Positions 55,826-64,000 of a stretch of 64,000 nucleotides of DNA are shown here, piece by piece. This stretch comes from Pseudomonas sp. S06B 330 (lineage in GTDB: Bacteria; Pseudomonadota; Gammaproteobacteria; Pseudomonadales; Pseudomonadaceae). Within the stretch, counting starts at the first letter, position 1, and each line of letters opens with the position of its first letter. The notes below the pieces were generated by a model. That model was not told where the DNA came from. It saw only the letters and a program-made list of their open reading frames with translations, and ran no database searches. The DNA is taken from NCBI RefSeq assembly GCF_002845275.2, contig NZ_CP088149.1:4770501-4834500 (forward strand). The letters run 5' to 3'. A program made the position numbers and the translations under genes.

Positions 55826-56881
55826 TTATTGTCCCAACTTCAGGCGAGCAGTCTCGCCACTGGTGAACGGCGCAACGTCAACAGGCTGGCCGTTGTAGCT
55901 GACCTGCGCGCCCCGGGCATAGCCCAGGCGTACCGCAAACGGCGGCTTGCCGGTCAGGTCCAGGCTGTCGCCCTTGCGCTTGATGGCGCTGAACAGCACC
56001 TTGCCATTGCCGTCGGTGACCGAAGTCCAGCAATCGGCGGTGAATTGCATGTGCAGTTGGCCGCTGCCTGCCGCTGCCGGTGCCTGTACCGCCGCTGGCG
56101 CAGGCGTTGCGGCAGGTGCGGTCGCGACCACCACAGGAGTGGCAGGCGCTGCTGGTGCGGTGACTGGTGCAGCAGCAGGCGCCGGAGCGGTCGTGGCTAC
56201 TGGCGCGACAGGTACTACAGGAGCGGTGGCTGCCGGAACTGCAGGAACAACTGCGGTGGTGGCTGGCGCTTGTGGCGCAGGCGCGTCTTGCACGGGCTCA
56301 GCACTGGCTGGCGCCTGCTCAAGGTCCAAAGGCGTGCTTTGCGGCTGCTGGGCAGCGTTAACAGCCTGATCTTCCGGCTCGTCCAATGGATGAATCTGAG
56401 TGGTGCCGTCGGCGCTTTCAACTTCGACATGCTCAAGGGCCATGTTGACCAGGTCCTTGCTGCGCTGACTGCTCTGGTCCTGCCACCAGAAGAAGCCACC
56501 ACCAATCACCACCACCAACAGCAACAAGCTGACGATGCGCAGGATGTTATGTGACAGCCGCACCGGCTCTTCGATGCGTCCCAGCGCATGCACATCGCTG
56601 CCTTGGGCATGGGTGCCGGTGCACTGGTCGAAGGCTTGCACCAAGGGGGCCTGGTCCATGTCCAGCAGCTTGGCATAGGCACGGATGTAGCCGCGGGCAA
56701 AGGTATGCCCCGGCAGCTTGTCGAAGGCGCCGGCTTCAAGGTTGTTCAGGGAACTCACGGTCAGGTTTAGCTTGCGGGCCACCTCGGCCTGTGACCAGTC
56801 CCTGCTTTCTCGGGCCTGACGCAGAGTGTCACCTGGATTTTCGCGAGTCGCTGCTGCTAATTCGGGATGCGCCGCTTTCAT
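55826..56881 (-). CDS. rodZ: RodZ-like cell-shape protein (HTH, transmembrane, DUF4115)
   Basis: A 351-residue bitopic protein that tethers MreB. N-terminal HTH: TLRQARESRDWSQAEVARKL, then LEAGAFDKLPGHTFARGYIR. The membrane helix is ILRIVSLLLLVVVIGGGFFW near residue 115. A long Ala/Pro/Val low-complexity linker leads to a DUF4115 domain (FTADCWTSVTDGNGKVLFSA). It starts at the second of two ATGs, since GGAG lies five bases ahead of it; the first at 56884 is also possible. The start overlaps the pilF stop. Confidence 0.9.
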   Translation of the reverse strand: MKAAHPELAAATRENPGDTLRQARESRDWSQAEVARKLNLTVSSLNNLEAGAFDKLPGHTFARGYIRAYAKLLDMDQAPLVQAFDQCTGTHAQGSDVHALGRIEEPVRLSHNILRIVSLLLLVVVIGGGFFWWQDQSSQRSKDLVNMALEHVEVESADGTTQIHPLDEPEDQAVNAAQQPQSTPLDLEQAPASAEPVQDAPAPQAPATTAVVPAVPAATAPVVPVAPVATTAPAPAAAPVTAPAAPATPVVVATAPAATPAPAAVQAPAAAGSGQLHMQFTADCWTSVTDGNGKVLFSAIKRKGDSLDLTGKPPFAVRLGYARGAQVSYNGQPVDVAPFTSGETARLKLGQ

Positions 56882-57639
56882 CATTGCTCCGACAGGTATT
56901 GCTGATATTCCGGCGTACCGGGATAAAGTCGTTGTAATTGCAGGCCCAAATCGGCGGCCTTGTTCCGTTCTTCGAAAACATTGGCCAGGCGACTGCCCAG
57001 CAACAAGCTGCGGGCACTGTGGTCGCTCAGCTGGCTGAAACGATCGTAGTAGTCGCGGGCCGGCACATAATGCCTGTCTTCGTAAGACAACTCAGCCATT
57101 TCCAGCAACGCACGTGGTTGCTGCTGGTTGAGTCGCAAAGCTTTTACCAGGTATTCCTGGGCCTGGTCACGCTGACCAAGCCGCAGGGCGGTCAGGCCGA
57201 GGCTTTCGAATACCCGTGAACGTTCAGGATACAGGGTATCGGCCGCCGCTTGGGCAAACATCTGCTGCGCCTGCGCGTATTGCCCCTGAGCATAAAGGAA
57301 ACTGCCGTAATTGTTACGGGTCCGTGTATCGTCAGGGCGACTGGCCAGGGCCTTAAGGTAGTGACTGCGGGCCAAGTCAGGCTCGTCTTCGGCCTGATAC
57401 ACCAACGCCAGGGCGCCGTTTGCAGTGGCGTCCTGGCTATCGAGATCAAGGGCTTTTTTCAGTGGGCCTTTGGCCTGCTCGGTCAAACCTTGTTGCAAAT
57501 AACCCAACCCCAACTGCACGTAGGCCTGCGTTGCCTGCGCCCGCCCTTCGCGGCTCGCCAGCGCGTCCGAACTCCCGCCGGACACGCAGCCTGCAAGCAG
57601 GGCGAGCGACAGGATCGACAGCGCGACGCGCAAGGTCAT
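56881..57639 (-). CDS. pilF: Type IV pilus biogenesis lipoprotein PilF (PilW)
   Basis: A 252-residue outer-membrane lipoprotein that helps the PilQ secretin reach the outer membrane. Signal with lipobox LLAGC (C18). About six TPR units follow: QAYVQLGLGYLQQGLTEQAK, ATANGALALVYQAEDEPDLA, TRNNYGSFLYAQGQYAQAQQ. The ATG at 57639 starts MTLRVALSILSLALLAGC; an upstream extension of 20 codons would hide the signal peptide. rlmN lies 13 bases upstream. Confidence 0.92.
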   Translation of the reverse strand: MTLRVALSILSLALLAGCVSGGSSDALASREGRAQATQAYVQLGLGYLQQGLTEQAKGPLKKALDLDSQDATANGALALVYQAEDEPDLARSHYLKALASRPDDTRTRNNYGSFLYAQGQYAQAQQMFAQAAADTLYPERSRVFESLGLTALRLGQRDQAQEYLVKALRLNQQQPRALLEMAELSYEDRHYVPARDYYDRFSQLSDHSARSLLLGSRLANVFEERNKAADLGLQLQRLYPGTPEYQQYLSEQ

Positions 57640-57652
57640 GGAGTTCCTCTCT

Positions 57653-58804
57653 TCAGTTGCCAGCAGCGCTTTCTTGCACCTGCACATCACCGTCGGCATT
57701 CAACTGCCGCACGGCGATATAGCGCTCGCTGCGGCGGGTGCGGTCCATCACCTGGCCGACCAATTGGCCGCAGGCCGCATCGATGTCTTCACCACGGGTG
57801 GTGCGCACGGTGACGTTGTAGCCGGCATGATGCAGGTGGTCCTGAAAACGACGGATAGCGTTGTTGCTTGGCCGCTCGTAACCAGAGTGCGGGAACGGGT
57901 TGAACGGGATCAAGTTGATCTTGCACGGTACGTTCTTGAGCAGCTCGGCCATTTCCACGGCGTGTTCGAGCTTGTCGTTAACGTCCTTGAGCAGGGTGTA
58001 CTCAATGGTCAGTACGCGCTTTTCGCCGAGTTGCGACATGTAGCTCATGCACGCTTCGAGCAATACCTTGAGCGGGTACTTCTTGTTGATCGGCACCAGC
58101 TCGTTGCGCAGCGCATCGTTCGGCGCGTGCAGCGACAGGGCTAGAGAGACGTCGATGTGCTTGGCCAGCTCTTCGATCATCGGTACCACGCCGGAGGTGG
58201 ACAGGGTCACCCGGCGCTTGGAAATGCCGTAGCCGAGGTCGTCCATCATCAGGTGCATGGCAGCGACCACGTTGTCGAAGTTCAGCAGCGGCTCGCCCAT
58301 GCCCATCATCACCACGTTGGTGATGGCACGGTCGATCTTGGCTGGCACGGTGCCGAACGACTTGTTGGCAATCCACACCTGGCCGATCACTTCGGCGGCG
58401 GTGAGGTTGCTGTTGAATCCTTGCTTGCCGGTGGAGCAGAAACTGCAGTCCAGGGCGCAACCGGCCTGAGACGAGACACACAGCGTGCCACGCTTGCCCT
58501 GGGGGATGTACACGGTCTCGACGCAGCTGCCGGACGCCACGCGCACCACCCATTTACGGGTGCCGTCGCTGGAGATGTCCTCGCTGACCACTTCCGGACC
58601 GCGAACTTCGGCAACTTCCTTGAGCTTTTCGCGCAAGGCCTTGCCGACGTTGGTCATGGCGTCGAAATCATCGACGCCAAAGTGGTGAATCCATTTCATT
58701 ACCTGACCGGCACGGAAACGCTTCTCCCCGATAGAGTCGAAGAATTTTTCCATTTCCGGCTGGGTAAGCCCCAACAGGTTAGTTTTGCCAGTCGATGTCG
58801 TCAT
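57653..58804 (-). CDS. rlmN: 23S rRNA/tRNA adenine C2-methyltransferase RlmN
   Basis: A 383-residue radical-SAM enzyme making m2A2503 in 23S rRNA and m2A37 in tRNA. The cluster motif is C116-x3-C120-x2-C123 (GCALDCSFC). The substrate-linking cysteine is in [17 protein letters not shown] near the C-terminus. Other motifs are [13 protein letters not shown] and [16 protein letters not shown]. It starts 28 bases after ndk. Confidence 0.96.
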   Translation of the reverse strand: MTTSTGKTNLLGLTQPEMEKFFDSIGEKRFRAGQVMKWIHHFGVDDFDAMTNVGKALREKLKEVAEVRGPEVVSEDISSDGTRKWVVRVASGSCVETVYIPQGKRGTLCVSSQAGCALDCSFCSTGKQGFNSNLTAAEVIGQVWIANKSFGTVPAKIDRAITNVVMMGMGEPLLNFDNVVAAMHLMMDDLGYGISKRRVTLSTSGVVPMIEELAKHIDVSLALSLHAPNDALRNELVPINKKYPLKVLLEACMSYMSQLGEKRVLTIEYTLLKDVNDKLEHAVEMAELLKNVPCKINLIPFNPFPHSGYERPSNNAIRRFQDHLHHAGYNVTVRTTRGEDIDAACGQLVGQVMDRTRRSERYIAVRQLNADGDVQVQESAAGN

Positions 58805-58832
58805 GGATTCACCCTCACCCGTAAGCTTTCGC

Positions 58833-59258
58833 TTAGCGAGTGGTTACCTCGGTAGCTGCGAAGAAGTAAGCGATTTCGCGAGCAGCAGCGGCTTCGGAGT
58901 CCGAACCGTGTACGGCGTTGGCGTCGATGGACTCAGCGAAGTCAGCACGGATGGTGCCAGGAGCAGCTTCTTTAGGGTTGGTAGCGCCCATCAGCTCACG
59001 GTTCAGAGCGATGGCGTTTTCGCCTTCCAGAACCTGAACAACAACTGGACCGGAGGTCATGAAAGCAACCAGGTCACCGAAGAAACCGCGCTCGCTGTGC
59101 TCAGCGTAGAAGCCTTCAGCTTCGGCTTTGGACAGCTGCTTGATTTTCGAAGCAACGATTTTCAGGCCAGCGTCTTCGAAGCGAGTGGTGATCTTGCCGA
59201 TCACGTTCTTGGCAACGGCGTCAGGCTTGATGATGGAGAAAGTACGTTGAACAGCCAT
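58833..59258 (-). CDS. ndk: Nucleoside diphosphate kinase
   Basis: A 141-residue enzyme equilibrating nucleoside di- and triphosphates through phosphohistidine H117 ([12 protein letters not shown]). The opening [20 protein letters not shown] and [18 protein letters not shown] are invariant family motifs. It starts a transcription unit with its own predicted promoter inside the terminator upstream, and continues into rlmN. Confidence 0.97.
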   Translation of the reverse strand: MAVQRTFSIIKPDAVAKNVIGKITTRFEDAGLKIVASKIKQLSKAEAEGFYAEHSERGFFGDLVAFMTSGPVVVQVLEGENAIALNRELMGATNPKEAAPGTIRADFAESIDANAVHGSDSEAAAAREIAYFFAATEVTTR

Positions 59259-59296
59259 GGTGAAACTCCAGAAACGTTGAGTGAAGCGAAAAATTA

Positions 59297-59319
59297 AACC
59301 CGCGAATTATACGCGGGTT
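59297..59319 (-). terminator. Terminator after iscX with an embedded TATAAT box
   Basis: On the minus strand AACCCGCG - TATAATT - CGCGGGTT is followed by TAATTTTT: an eight-base stem, seven-base loop and T-rich tail that can end the isc operon. The loop reads TATAAT (59311-59306), a perfect -10 element for ndk, about 50 bases upstream of its ATG; a -35 (TTAGGC or TAGGCA) is weak. Confidence 0.7.
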
Positions 59320-59349
59320 CCGGGGGATTGCCTAACCTGCCGAGCGCGC

Positions 59350-59550
59350 TCAGTCGGCTTCTTCGATCCAGGCCGCCTGAATGGCTTCGAGAACTTTCTC
59401 GCCGCCACGCTGCGGATCGTCACTGAATTCCGGCAAAGCCAGCACCCACTGGTGCAGATCGACGAAATTCACATAACGAGGATCGACTTCCGGCTTGCTT
59501 TCGGCAAGCTGGATTGCAATTTCAAGTACATCAACCCATTTCAGGCTCAT
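59350..59550 (-). CDS. iscX: Fe-S assembly protein IscX (YfhJ)
   Basis: A 66-residue acidic protein that binds IscS and iron and tunes cluster assembly. It opens LKWVDVLEIAIQLAESKPEV, followed by DPRYVNFVDLHQWVLALPEF, as in E. coli IscX. Last gene of the isc operon, 12 bases after fdx and before the terminator. Confidence 0.95.
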   Translation of the reverse strand: MSLKWVDVLEIAIQLAESKPEVDPRYVNFVDLHQWVLALPEFSDDPQRGGEKVLEAIQAAWIEEAD

Positions 59551-59562
59551 GTCAGCTCCAGA

Positions 59563-59904
59563 TCAATGCGGCGCTTCGGCGGCGTGGTTGAGGGAGTACT
59601 TGGGGATCTCGACGGTCACGTCTTCGGTGCCGACCTTGGCCTGACAAGTCAGGCGCGACGTAGGCTCCAGCCCCCAGGCACGGTCGAGATAGTCCTCTTC
59701 CAGCTCATCGGCCTCATTGAGCGAATTGAAGCCTTCGCGAATGACGCAGTGGCACGTGGTGCAGGCGCAGACGCCACCGCAAGCGCTTTCAATCTCGATG
59801 TGGTTGTCGTGCGCCACTTCCAGAATGGACTTACCTGTCTCAGCCTCCACCACCATGCCATCCGGGCAGAACTTCTCGTGGGGTAGAAAAATCACCTGCG
59901 GCAT
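59563..59904 (-). CDS. fdx: ISC-type [2Fe-2S] ferredoxin
   Basis: A 113-residue ferredoxin that supplies electrons for cluster assembly. The ligands are in ACGGVCACTTCHCVI (C-x5-C-x2-C) plus the later LTCQAKV cysteine. Start at MPQVIFLPHEKFCPDG. Three bases separate it from the hscA stop, so they are coupled. Confidence 0.96.
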   Translation of the reverse strand: MPQVIFLPHEKFCPDGMVVEAETGKSILEVAHDNHIEIESACGGVCACTTCHCVIREGFNSLNEADELEEDYLDRAWGLEPTSRLTCQAKVGTEDVTVEIPKYSLNHAAEAPH

Positions 59905-59907
59905 TGG

Positions 59908-61770
59908 TTACTCCTCGATCTCATTCAGGTTGCGCCCGGCCAACGCGGCTTTTACCGTCGAATCAAGGCGACGGGCGGCAAAGGCATCGGTCACCTGCGA
60001 CAGACGCTTGGTCTGCTGCTCGATGGCTGCGCCATCGGTGCCGTTGATCAAATCACGCAAGTCTTGCATCTGTTGCTCGATTGCCAAACGCTCTTCGGCG
60101 TCCAGCAGGCGCTCGCCATCGGCGTCCAACGCGCCCTGCACCGCTTCAAGCAAGCGCTCAGCATCGACCTGATGCTCGCGCAACTGGCGGGCAACCTTGT
60201 CGAAACCGGCATGCTCGAAGGAGTCCTTGAGCATGCGGGCAATTTCGCCGTCGGTCAGACCGTACGACGGTTTGACCTGAATGCTCGATTCGACACCCGA
60301 CCCCAGCTCCCGTGCAGAAACACTGAGCAGACCGTCAGCATCGACCTGGAAGGTCACGCGAATTTTTGCCGCACCGGCAACCATCGCCGGAATCCCACGC
60401 AACTCGAAGCGCGCCAGGGAGCGGCAATCACTGATCAATTCACGCTCACCTTGCAAGACGTGAATCATCATGGCCGATTGGCCATCTTTATAGGTGGTGA
60501 ACTCCTGGGCACGGGCGACCGGGATGGTGGTATTACGCGGAATCACCTTTTCCATCAGCCCGCCCATGGTCTCCAACCCCAGGGACAGCGGAATCACGTC
60601 GAGCAGCAGCAGTTCGCCGCCATCGCGGCGATTACCGGCCAGGGTATCAGCCTGGATCGCCGCACCGATGGCGACCACTTGATCCGGGTCGATCTCGGTC
60701 AGCGGGGTACGACCAAACAGCGTACCAACGGCCTCACGCACACGCGGCACACGAGTCGAACCACCGACCATGACCACTGCACCGACCTCTTCGAGCTCGA
60801 CGCCACTGTCACGCACCGCGCGACGGCAGGCCTTGAGGCTACGGGCGATCATCGGTTCGATCAGCGCATCAAAGGCACCACGGGTCAGATCGGCCTGCCA
60901 GTTGCCATAGGCGACCGACACCGAATCGGCATTGGTCAGGGCTTCTTTGGCGGCGCAGGCGGTTTGCAGCAGTTGGCGCTGGGCACCCGGGTCCAGGTCC
61001 GAAGACAATCCGGCCTGCTCAACGATCCAGCTGGCAATCGCGTGATCGAAGTCATCGCCACCCAAAGCGCTATCGCCACCGGTGGCCAGTACTTCAAAGA
61101 CACCGCCGGTCAGGCGCAGGATCGAGATATCGAAGGTGCCACCACCCAGATCGTAAATCGCAACCAGGCCTTCGGCGTTCTGGTCCAGGCCATAGGCCAC
61201 CGCTGCCGCAGTAGGCTCATTGAGCAGTCGCAGCACATTCAGGCCCGCCAGGCGCGCAGCGTCCTTGGTGGCCTGACGCTGAGCATCGTCGAAATACGCA
61301 GGAACCGTGATCACCGCACCGACCAGTTCCCCGCCCAGGGTTTCTTCTGCACGCTGGCGCAGGACCTTGAGAATATCCGCAGAGACTTCCACCGGGCTTT
61401 TAGGCCCCTGAATGGTGTCGATGAACGGCATATGCGACTCACCGCCGACAAAGCGGTACGGCAGCTGCTCACCCAGCTGCTTGACGTCCGCCAGGCCACG
61501 ACCCATCAGGCGCTTGACCGACAGCACGGTATTGAGCGGGTCGCTGGAAGCAGCGTCACGCGCCACCTGACCGACATCGATGTGGTCAGCGTGATAGCGC
61601 ACTGCCGAAGGCAGGATGACCCGGCCTTGGGCGTCAGGCAGGGGCTCGCTACGGCCGCTGCGCAGGGCGGCAACCAGGGAGTTGGTGGTACCAAGGTCAA
61701 TACCCACCGCCAGACGACGCTGGTGCGGTTGAGGGCTCTGACCGGGTTCGGCGATCTGCAGTAGGGCCAT
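59908..61770 (-). CDS. hscA: Fe-S assembly Hsp70 chaperone HscA
   Basis: A 620-residue specialised Hsp70 that helps IscU hand over its cluster, driven by ATP. Motifs: [74 protein letters not shown]. The peptide-binding domain follows, and the LPPVK motif of IscU in this window fits as client. Length is standard. hscB lies 42 bases upstream. Confidence 0.96.
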   Translation of the reverse strand: MALLQIAEPGQSPQPHQRRLAVGIDLGTTNSLVAALRSGRSEPLPDAQGRVILPSAVRYHADHIDVGQVARDAASSDPLNTVLSVKRLMGRGLADVKQLGEQLPYRFVGGESHMPFIDTIQGPKSPVEVSADILKVLRQRAEETLGGELVGAVITVPAYFDDAQRQATKDAARLAGLNVLRLLNEPTAAAVAYGLDQNAEGLVAIYDLGGGTFDISILRLTGGVFEVLATGGDSALGGDDFDHAIASWIVEQAGLSSDLDPGAQRQLLQTACAAKEALTNADSVSVAYGNWQADLTRGAFDALIEPMIARSLKACRRAVRDSGVELEEVGAVVMVGGSTRVPRVREAVGTLFGRTPLTEIDPDQVVAIGAAIQADTLAGNRRDGGELLLLDVIPLSLGLETMGGLMEKVIPRNTTIPVARAQEFTTYKDGQSAMMIHVLQGERELISDCRSLARFELRGIPAMVAGAAKIRVTFQVDADGLLSVSARELGSGVESSIQVKPSYGLTDGEIARMLKDSFEHAGFDKVARQLREHQVDAERLLEAVQGALDADGERLLDAEERLAIEQQMQDLRDLINGTDGAAIEQQTKRLSQVTDAFAARRLDSTVKAALAGRNLNEIEE

Positions 61771-61812
61771 GCTTATCTGAATACCAGGGGTGCCGCCAGA
61801 AGCAGCACCGAG

Positions 61813-62334
61813 TTAATCGTCGAGGCGCTCTTCCAGCTGGCGCACTTCATAGGCGAGCTTGTCGAGAAACTGCATGCGGCGCATCAGGCGCTCGGCCTGT
61901 TCACGCTGCGCAGGATCATCCCAGCAGGCGGCGAAGTCCTCGTTGAGCGCTTCCTGGGCGACTTTCAAGCGGCGCTTGAAGGTAGCAACGCCATCGAGGT
62001 CGGCACTGTCCTGCAGATCTTCGAGCTCTTCGCGCAATTGCATCTGCTGCAGCAGGAACTCGGGATCGTGGACGGTGACTTCCTGCGGCACTTCATGGCC
62101 GCCGATCGCCAGCAGGTAGCGGGCACGCCGGGGCGCGCTCTTGAGTGTCTGGTAGGCTTCGTTGAGCGCAGCCGAACGCTCCAGCGCAATGCGCTGTTCA
62201 CGTTCAGAGGCGTCGGCGAAGCGATCCGGATGAACCTCACGGGCCAGCTCGCGGTAGCGAACGGCCAACTTATCGAGGTCCAGACGGAAGCCAGGTTGCA
62301 GGTCAAACAGGGCGAAATGACAAGGAGTACCCAC
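61813..62334 (-). CDS. hscB: Fe-S assembly J-protein HscB
   Basis: A 173-residue J-domain co-chaperone that brings IscU to HscA. It starts [20 protein letters not shown] and carries the HPD motif ([14 protein letters not shown]). The C-terminal three-helix bundle has [20 protein letters not shown]. The start is GTG 62334, with GAGG six bases ahead, matching the usual [10 protein letters not shown] start; the open extension to 62373 would run into iscA, whose stop lies at 62343. Confidence 0.94.
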   Translation of the reverse strand: MGTPCHFALFDLQPGFRLDLDKLAVRYRELAREVHPDRFADASEREQRIALERSAALNEAYQTLKSAPRRARYLLAIGGHEVPQEVTVHDPEFLLQQMQLREELEDLQDSADLDGVATFKRRLKVAQEALNEDFAACWDDPAQREQAERLMRRMQFLDKLAYEVRQLEERLDD

Positions 62335-62342
62335 GCGCAGCC

Positions 62343-62666
62343 TCAGACGTTGAAGCTTTCGCCGCAGCCACACTCACCGCGCACGTTGGGGTTGTTGAAC
62401 TTGAAGCCTTCGTTCAACCCTTCCTTGACGAAATCCAGCTCGGTGCCGTCGAGGTAAGTCAGGCTCTTCGGGTCAATGATCACCTTCTCGCCATGACTTT
62501 CGAAGACCTGGTCTTCGGCGTCCGGCTGATCAACGAACTCCAGCACATAGGCCAGGCCCGAGCAGCCAGTGGTACGAACGCCCAGGCGAATACCTACACC
62601 CTTGCCGCGTCCATCGAGAGAGCGCCGCACATGGTTGGCGGCGGCTTCTGTCATGCTGATAGCCAT
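62343..62666 (-). CDS. iscA: Iron-sulfur cluster assembly protein IscA
   Basis: A 107-residue A-type carrier for [4Fe-4S] targets. The three cysteines are in [17 protein letters not shown] and [11 protein letters not shown] at the end. The start is ATG 62666, [17 protein letters not shown]. It lies 28 bases after iscU and nine before hscB. Confidence 0.97.
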   Translation of the reverse strand: MAISMTEAAANHVRRSLDGRGKGVGIRLGVRTTGCSGLAYVLEFVDQPDAEDQVFESHGEKVIIDPKSLTYLDGTELDFVKEGLNEGFKFNNPNVRGECGCGESFNV

Positions 62667-62694
62667 CGAGACTCCTTACCTGCAACAGGCGAAC

Positions 62695-63081
62695 TTAGAG
62701 CAAACCTTTCTTCTGCTTGTAATCGCGTACGGCCGCCTTGATGGCGTCCTCAGCGAGTACCGAGCAGTGAATTTTCACCGGCGGCAACGCCAGTTCTTCG
62801 GCCAGCTGGGTGTTCTTGATGGTTTCGGCTTCGTCCAGCGTTTTACCCTTCATCCACTCAGTGGCCAGGGAGCTGGAAGCGATGGCCGAGCCACAGCCGT
62901 AAGTCTTGAACTTGGCATCTTCGATGACGCCTTGCTCATTGACCTTGATCTGCAGGCGCATCACGTCGCCACATGCCGGGGCGCCGACCATGCCGGTACC
63001 GACATCCGGGTCCTCAGCATCCATCTTGCCGACGTTGCGCGGGTTTTCGTAGTGGTCGATGACCTTTTCACTGTAAGCCAT
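62695..63081 (-). CDS. iscU: Iron-sulfur cluster scaffold protein IscU
   Basis: A 128-residue scaffold on which [2Fe-2S] and [4Fe-4S] clusters are built. Cluster cysteines are C37 (GAPACGDV), C63 (TYGCGSAIASS) and C106 (KIHCSVLAED), with the stabilising D39. The HscA-binding LPPVK motif is present (LALPPVKIHC). It follows iscS by 46 bases. Confidence 0.98.
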   Translation of the reverse strand: MAYSEKVIDHYENPRNVGKMDAEDPDVGTGMVGAPACGDVMRLQIKVNEQGVIEDAKFKTYGCGSAIASSSLATEWMKGKTLDEAETIKNTQLAEELALPPVKIHCSVLAEDAIKAAVRDYKQKKGLL

Positions 63082-63127
63082 GGTGCAATTCCTTCCTCAT
63101 CAGAGAGCCGCTCTTGCCGGCGACTAC

Positions 63128-64000
63128 TTAGTGCGCAGCCCACTCGATCTTGGAGATGTCGACGCCGTCTTTGTACATGTCCCACAGCGGCGACAATTCG
63201 CGCAGCTTGGTTACGGCCTCGCAAACTTTCTGCGCGGCGTAGTCGATTTCTTCTTCGGTGGTGAAACGACCGAAGGTGAAGCGGATCGAGCTGTGTGCCA
63301 ACTCGTCGTTGCGGCCCAGGGCGCGCAGCACGTAGGACGGCTCAAGCGAAGCCGAGGTGCAGGCCGAACCCGAAGACACTGCCAGGTCCTTGAGGGCCAT
63401 GATCAGCGACTCGCCTTCAACGTAGTTGAAGCTCAAGTTCAGGTTGTGCGGGATACGCGCGGTCATGCTGCCGTTGATGTACAGCTCTTCCAAGCCTTCA
63501 ACCTGCTGGTAGAAGCGGTCGCTCAGGGCCTTGATGCGCAGGTTCTCACTGGCCATCTGCTCTTTGGCGATGGCGAAGGCTTCGCCCATGCCCACGATCT
63601 GGTGGGTAGCCAGGGTGCCCGAACGCATGCCGCGCTCGTGACCGCCGCCGTGCATGGTGGCTTCCAGGCGTACGCGAGGCTTGCGGCTGACGTACAGCGC
63701 GCCAATGCCTTTTGGACCGTAGGTTTTGTGCGCGGAGAATGACATCAGGTCGACTTTCAGCTTCTGCAGGTCGATTTCGACCTTGCCAGTAGACTGAGCA
63801 GCGTCAACGTGGAACATGATGCCGCGGGCGCGGGTCAGTTCGCCGATGGCAGCGATGTCGTTGATGGTGCCGATTTCGTTGTTCACGTGCATGATCGAAA
63901 CCAGAATGGTGTCGTCACGCAGGGCAGCTTCAATCATGGCCGGTGTGATCAGACCATCGGCGCCTGGCTCGATGTAGGTCACTTCAAAACCTTCACGCTC
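63128..64000 (-). CDS. iscS: Cysteine desulfurase IscS, C-terminal part (cut by window edge)
   Basis: The gene runs past the right edge; about 290 C-terminal codons are seen. The PLP lysine lies in [19 protein letters not shown]; the mobile sulfur-carrying cysteine is in [17 protein letters not shown]. It moves sulfur from cysteine to IscU. The end [17 protein letters not shown] is typical. The frame is open to base 64000, so the upstream part, and iscR if present, lie outside. Confidence 0.97.
   Translation of the reverse strand, partial: EREGFEVTYIEPGADGLITPAMIEAALRDDTILVSIMHVNNEIGTINDIAAIGELTRARGIMFHVDAAQSTGKVEIDLQKLKVDLMSFSAHKTYGPKGIGALYVSRKPRVRLEATMHGGGHERGMRSGTLATHQIVGMGEAFAIAKEQMASENLRIKALSDRFYQQVEGLEELYINGSMTARIPHNLNLSFNYVEGESLIMALKDLAVSSGSACTSASLEPSYVLRALGRNDELAHSSIRFTFGRFTTEEEIDYAAQKVCEAVTKLRELSPLWDMYKDGVDISKIEWAAH

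Noticed and set aside
60064..61764. A 566-codon open frame antisense to hscA
   Set aside because: Shadow of hscA in a high-GC genome; composition rich in His, Arg, Gln and Thr with no recognisable domain.

Overview
The window is a stretch of Pseudomonas chromosome, most like the P. putida group. The reasons are high-GC third-position codon use, GatCAB, mreBCD, RoxSR, dpp, piu and isc blocks in an order I remember from Pseudomonas genomes (memory, no search was run), and REP-type palindromes with the arm core GCCGGCAAGCCGGCTCCCACA. Gene density is high. I see no tRNA, rRNA, CRISPR array, transposase, integrase or prophage gene. Most of the window is ordinary core genome, and the unusual signals are small ones (start codons, leaders, hairpins).

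Layout. 1-3023 (minus): end of maf, then mreB-mreC-mreD for rod shape. 3226-8376 (plus): gatCAB, an RlpA-like lipoprotein, a CaCA-type cation antiporter and an AhpD/CMD-family protein. 8399-10765 (minus): AroP-like permease and AEC transporter. 10905-12721 (minus): RoxS/RoxR (RegB/RegA-type) redox two-component system, with a divergent SIMPL-domain periplasmic protein at 12924-13640. 13971-24626 (plus): a dipeptide uptake locus with three DppA-like binding proteins, an OprD-family porin and dppBCDF. 24708-25708 (minus): a membrane protein of unknown role and a possible 24-residue microprotein. 25958-29746 (plus): an NTF2-like/AraC regulator, a PuuB-like amine oxidoreductase, a cupin protein and a PotF/SpuD-like polyamine binding protein. 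29813-31396 (minus): prfC. 31730-35167 (plus): osmoprotectant ABC transporter. 35275-39309 (minus): fecI-fecR-fecA iron signalling. 39974-41137 (plus): ornithine decarboxylase speC behind a leader of about 200 nt. 41177-47787: Sel1 protein, piuC, piuA and piuB (iron uptake). 47872-49799 (minus): omega-amidase and aminotransferase. 49994-64000 (minus): iscS (cut by the edge)-iscU-iscA-hscB-hscA-fdx-iscX, ndk, rlmN, pilF, rodZ, ispG, hisS, yfgM, bamB, der.

How the genes work together. Several blocks concern the envelope: MreBCD and RodZ for cell shape, BamB for outer-membrane proteins, the RlpA-like lipoprotein for peptidoglycan, and PilF for pili. Iron is the second theme: Fec signalling, Piu uptake with a reductase, and Isc cluster assembly, whose products serve enzymes in the same gene train (IspG, RlmN). 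Polyamine metabolism appears twice, as uptake/oxidation at 26-30 kb and synthesis by SpeC at 40 kb.

Most worth a second look: two genes whose only Shine-Dalgarno-supported start is ATT (mreC and the CaCA antiporter); a possible 13-codon leader ORF ending two bases before speC; a perfect TATAAT in the loop of the terminator between the isc genes and ndk; a fecI promoter that lies inside the longest fecI reading frame; and the NTF2-AraC fusion regulator.
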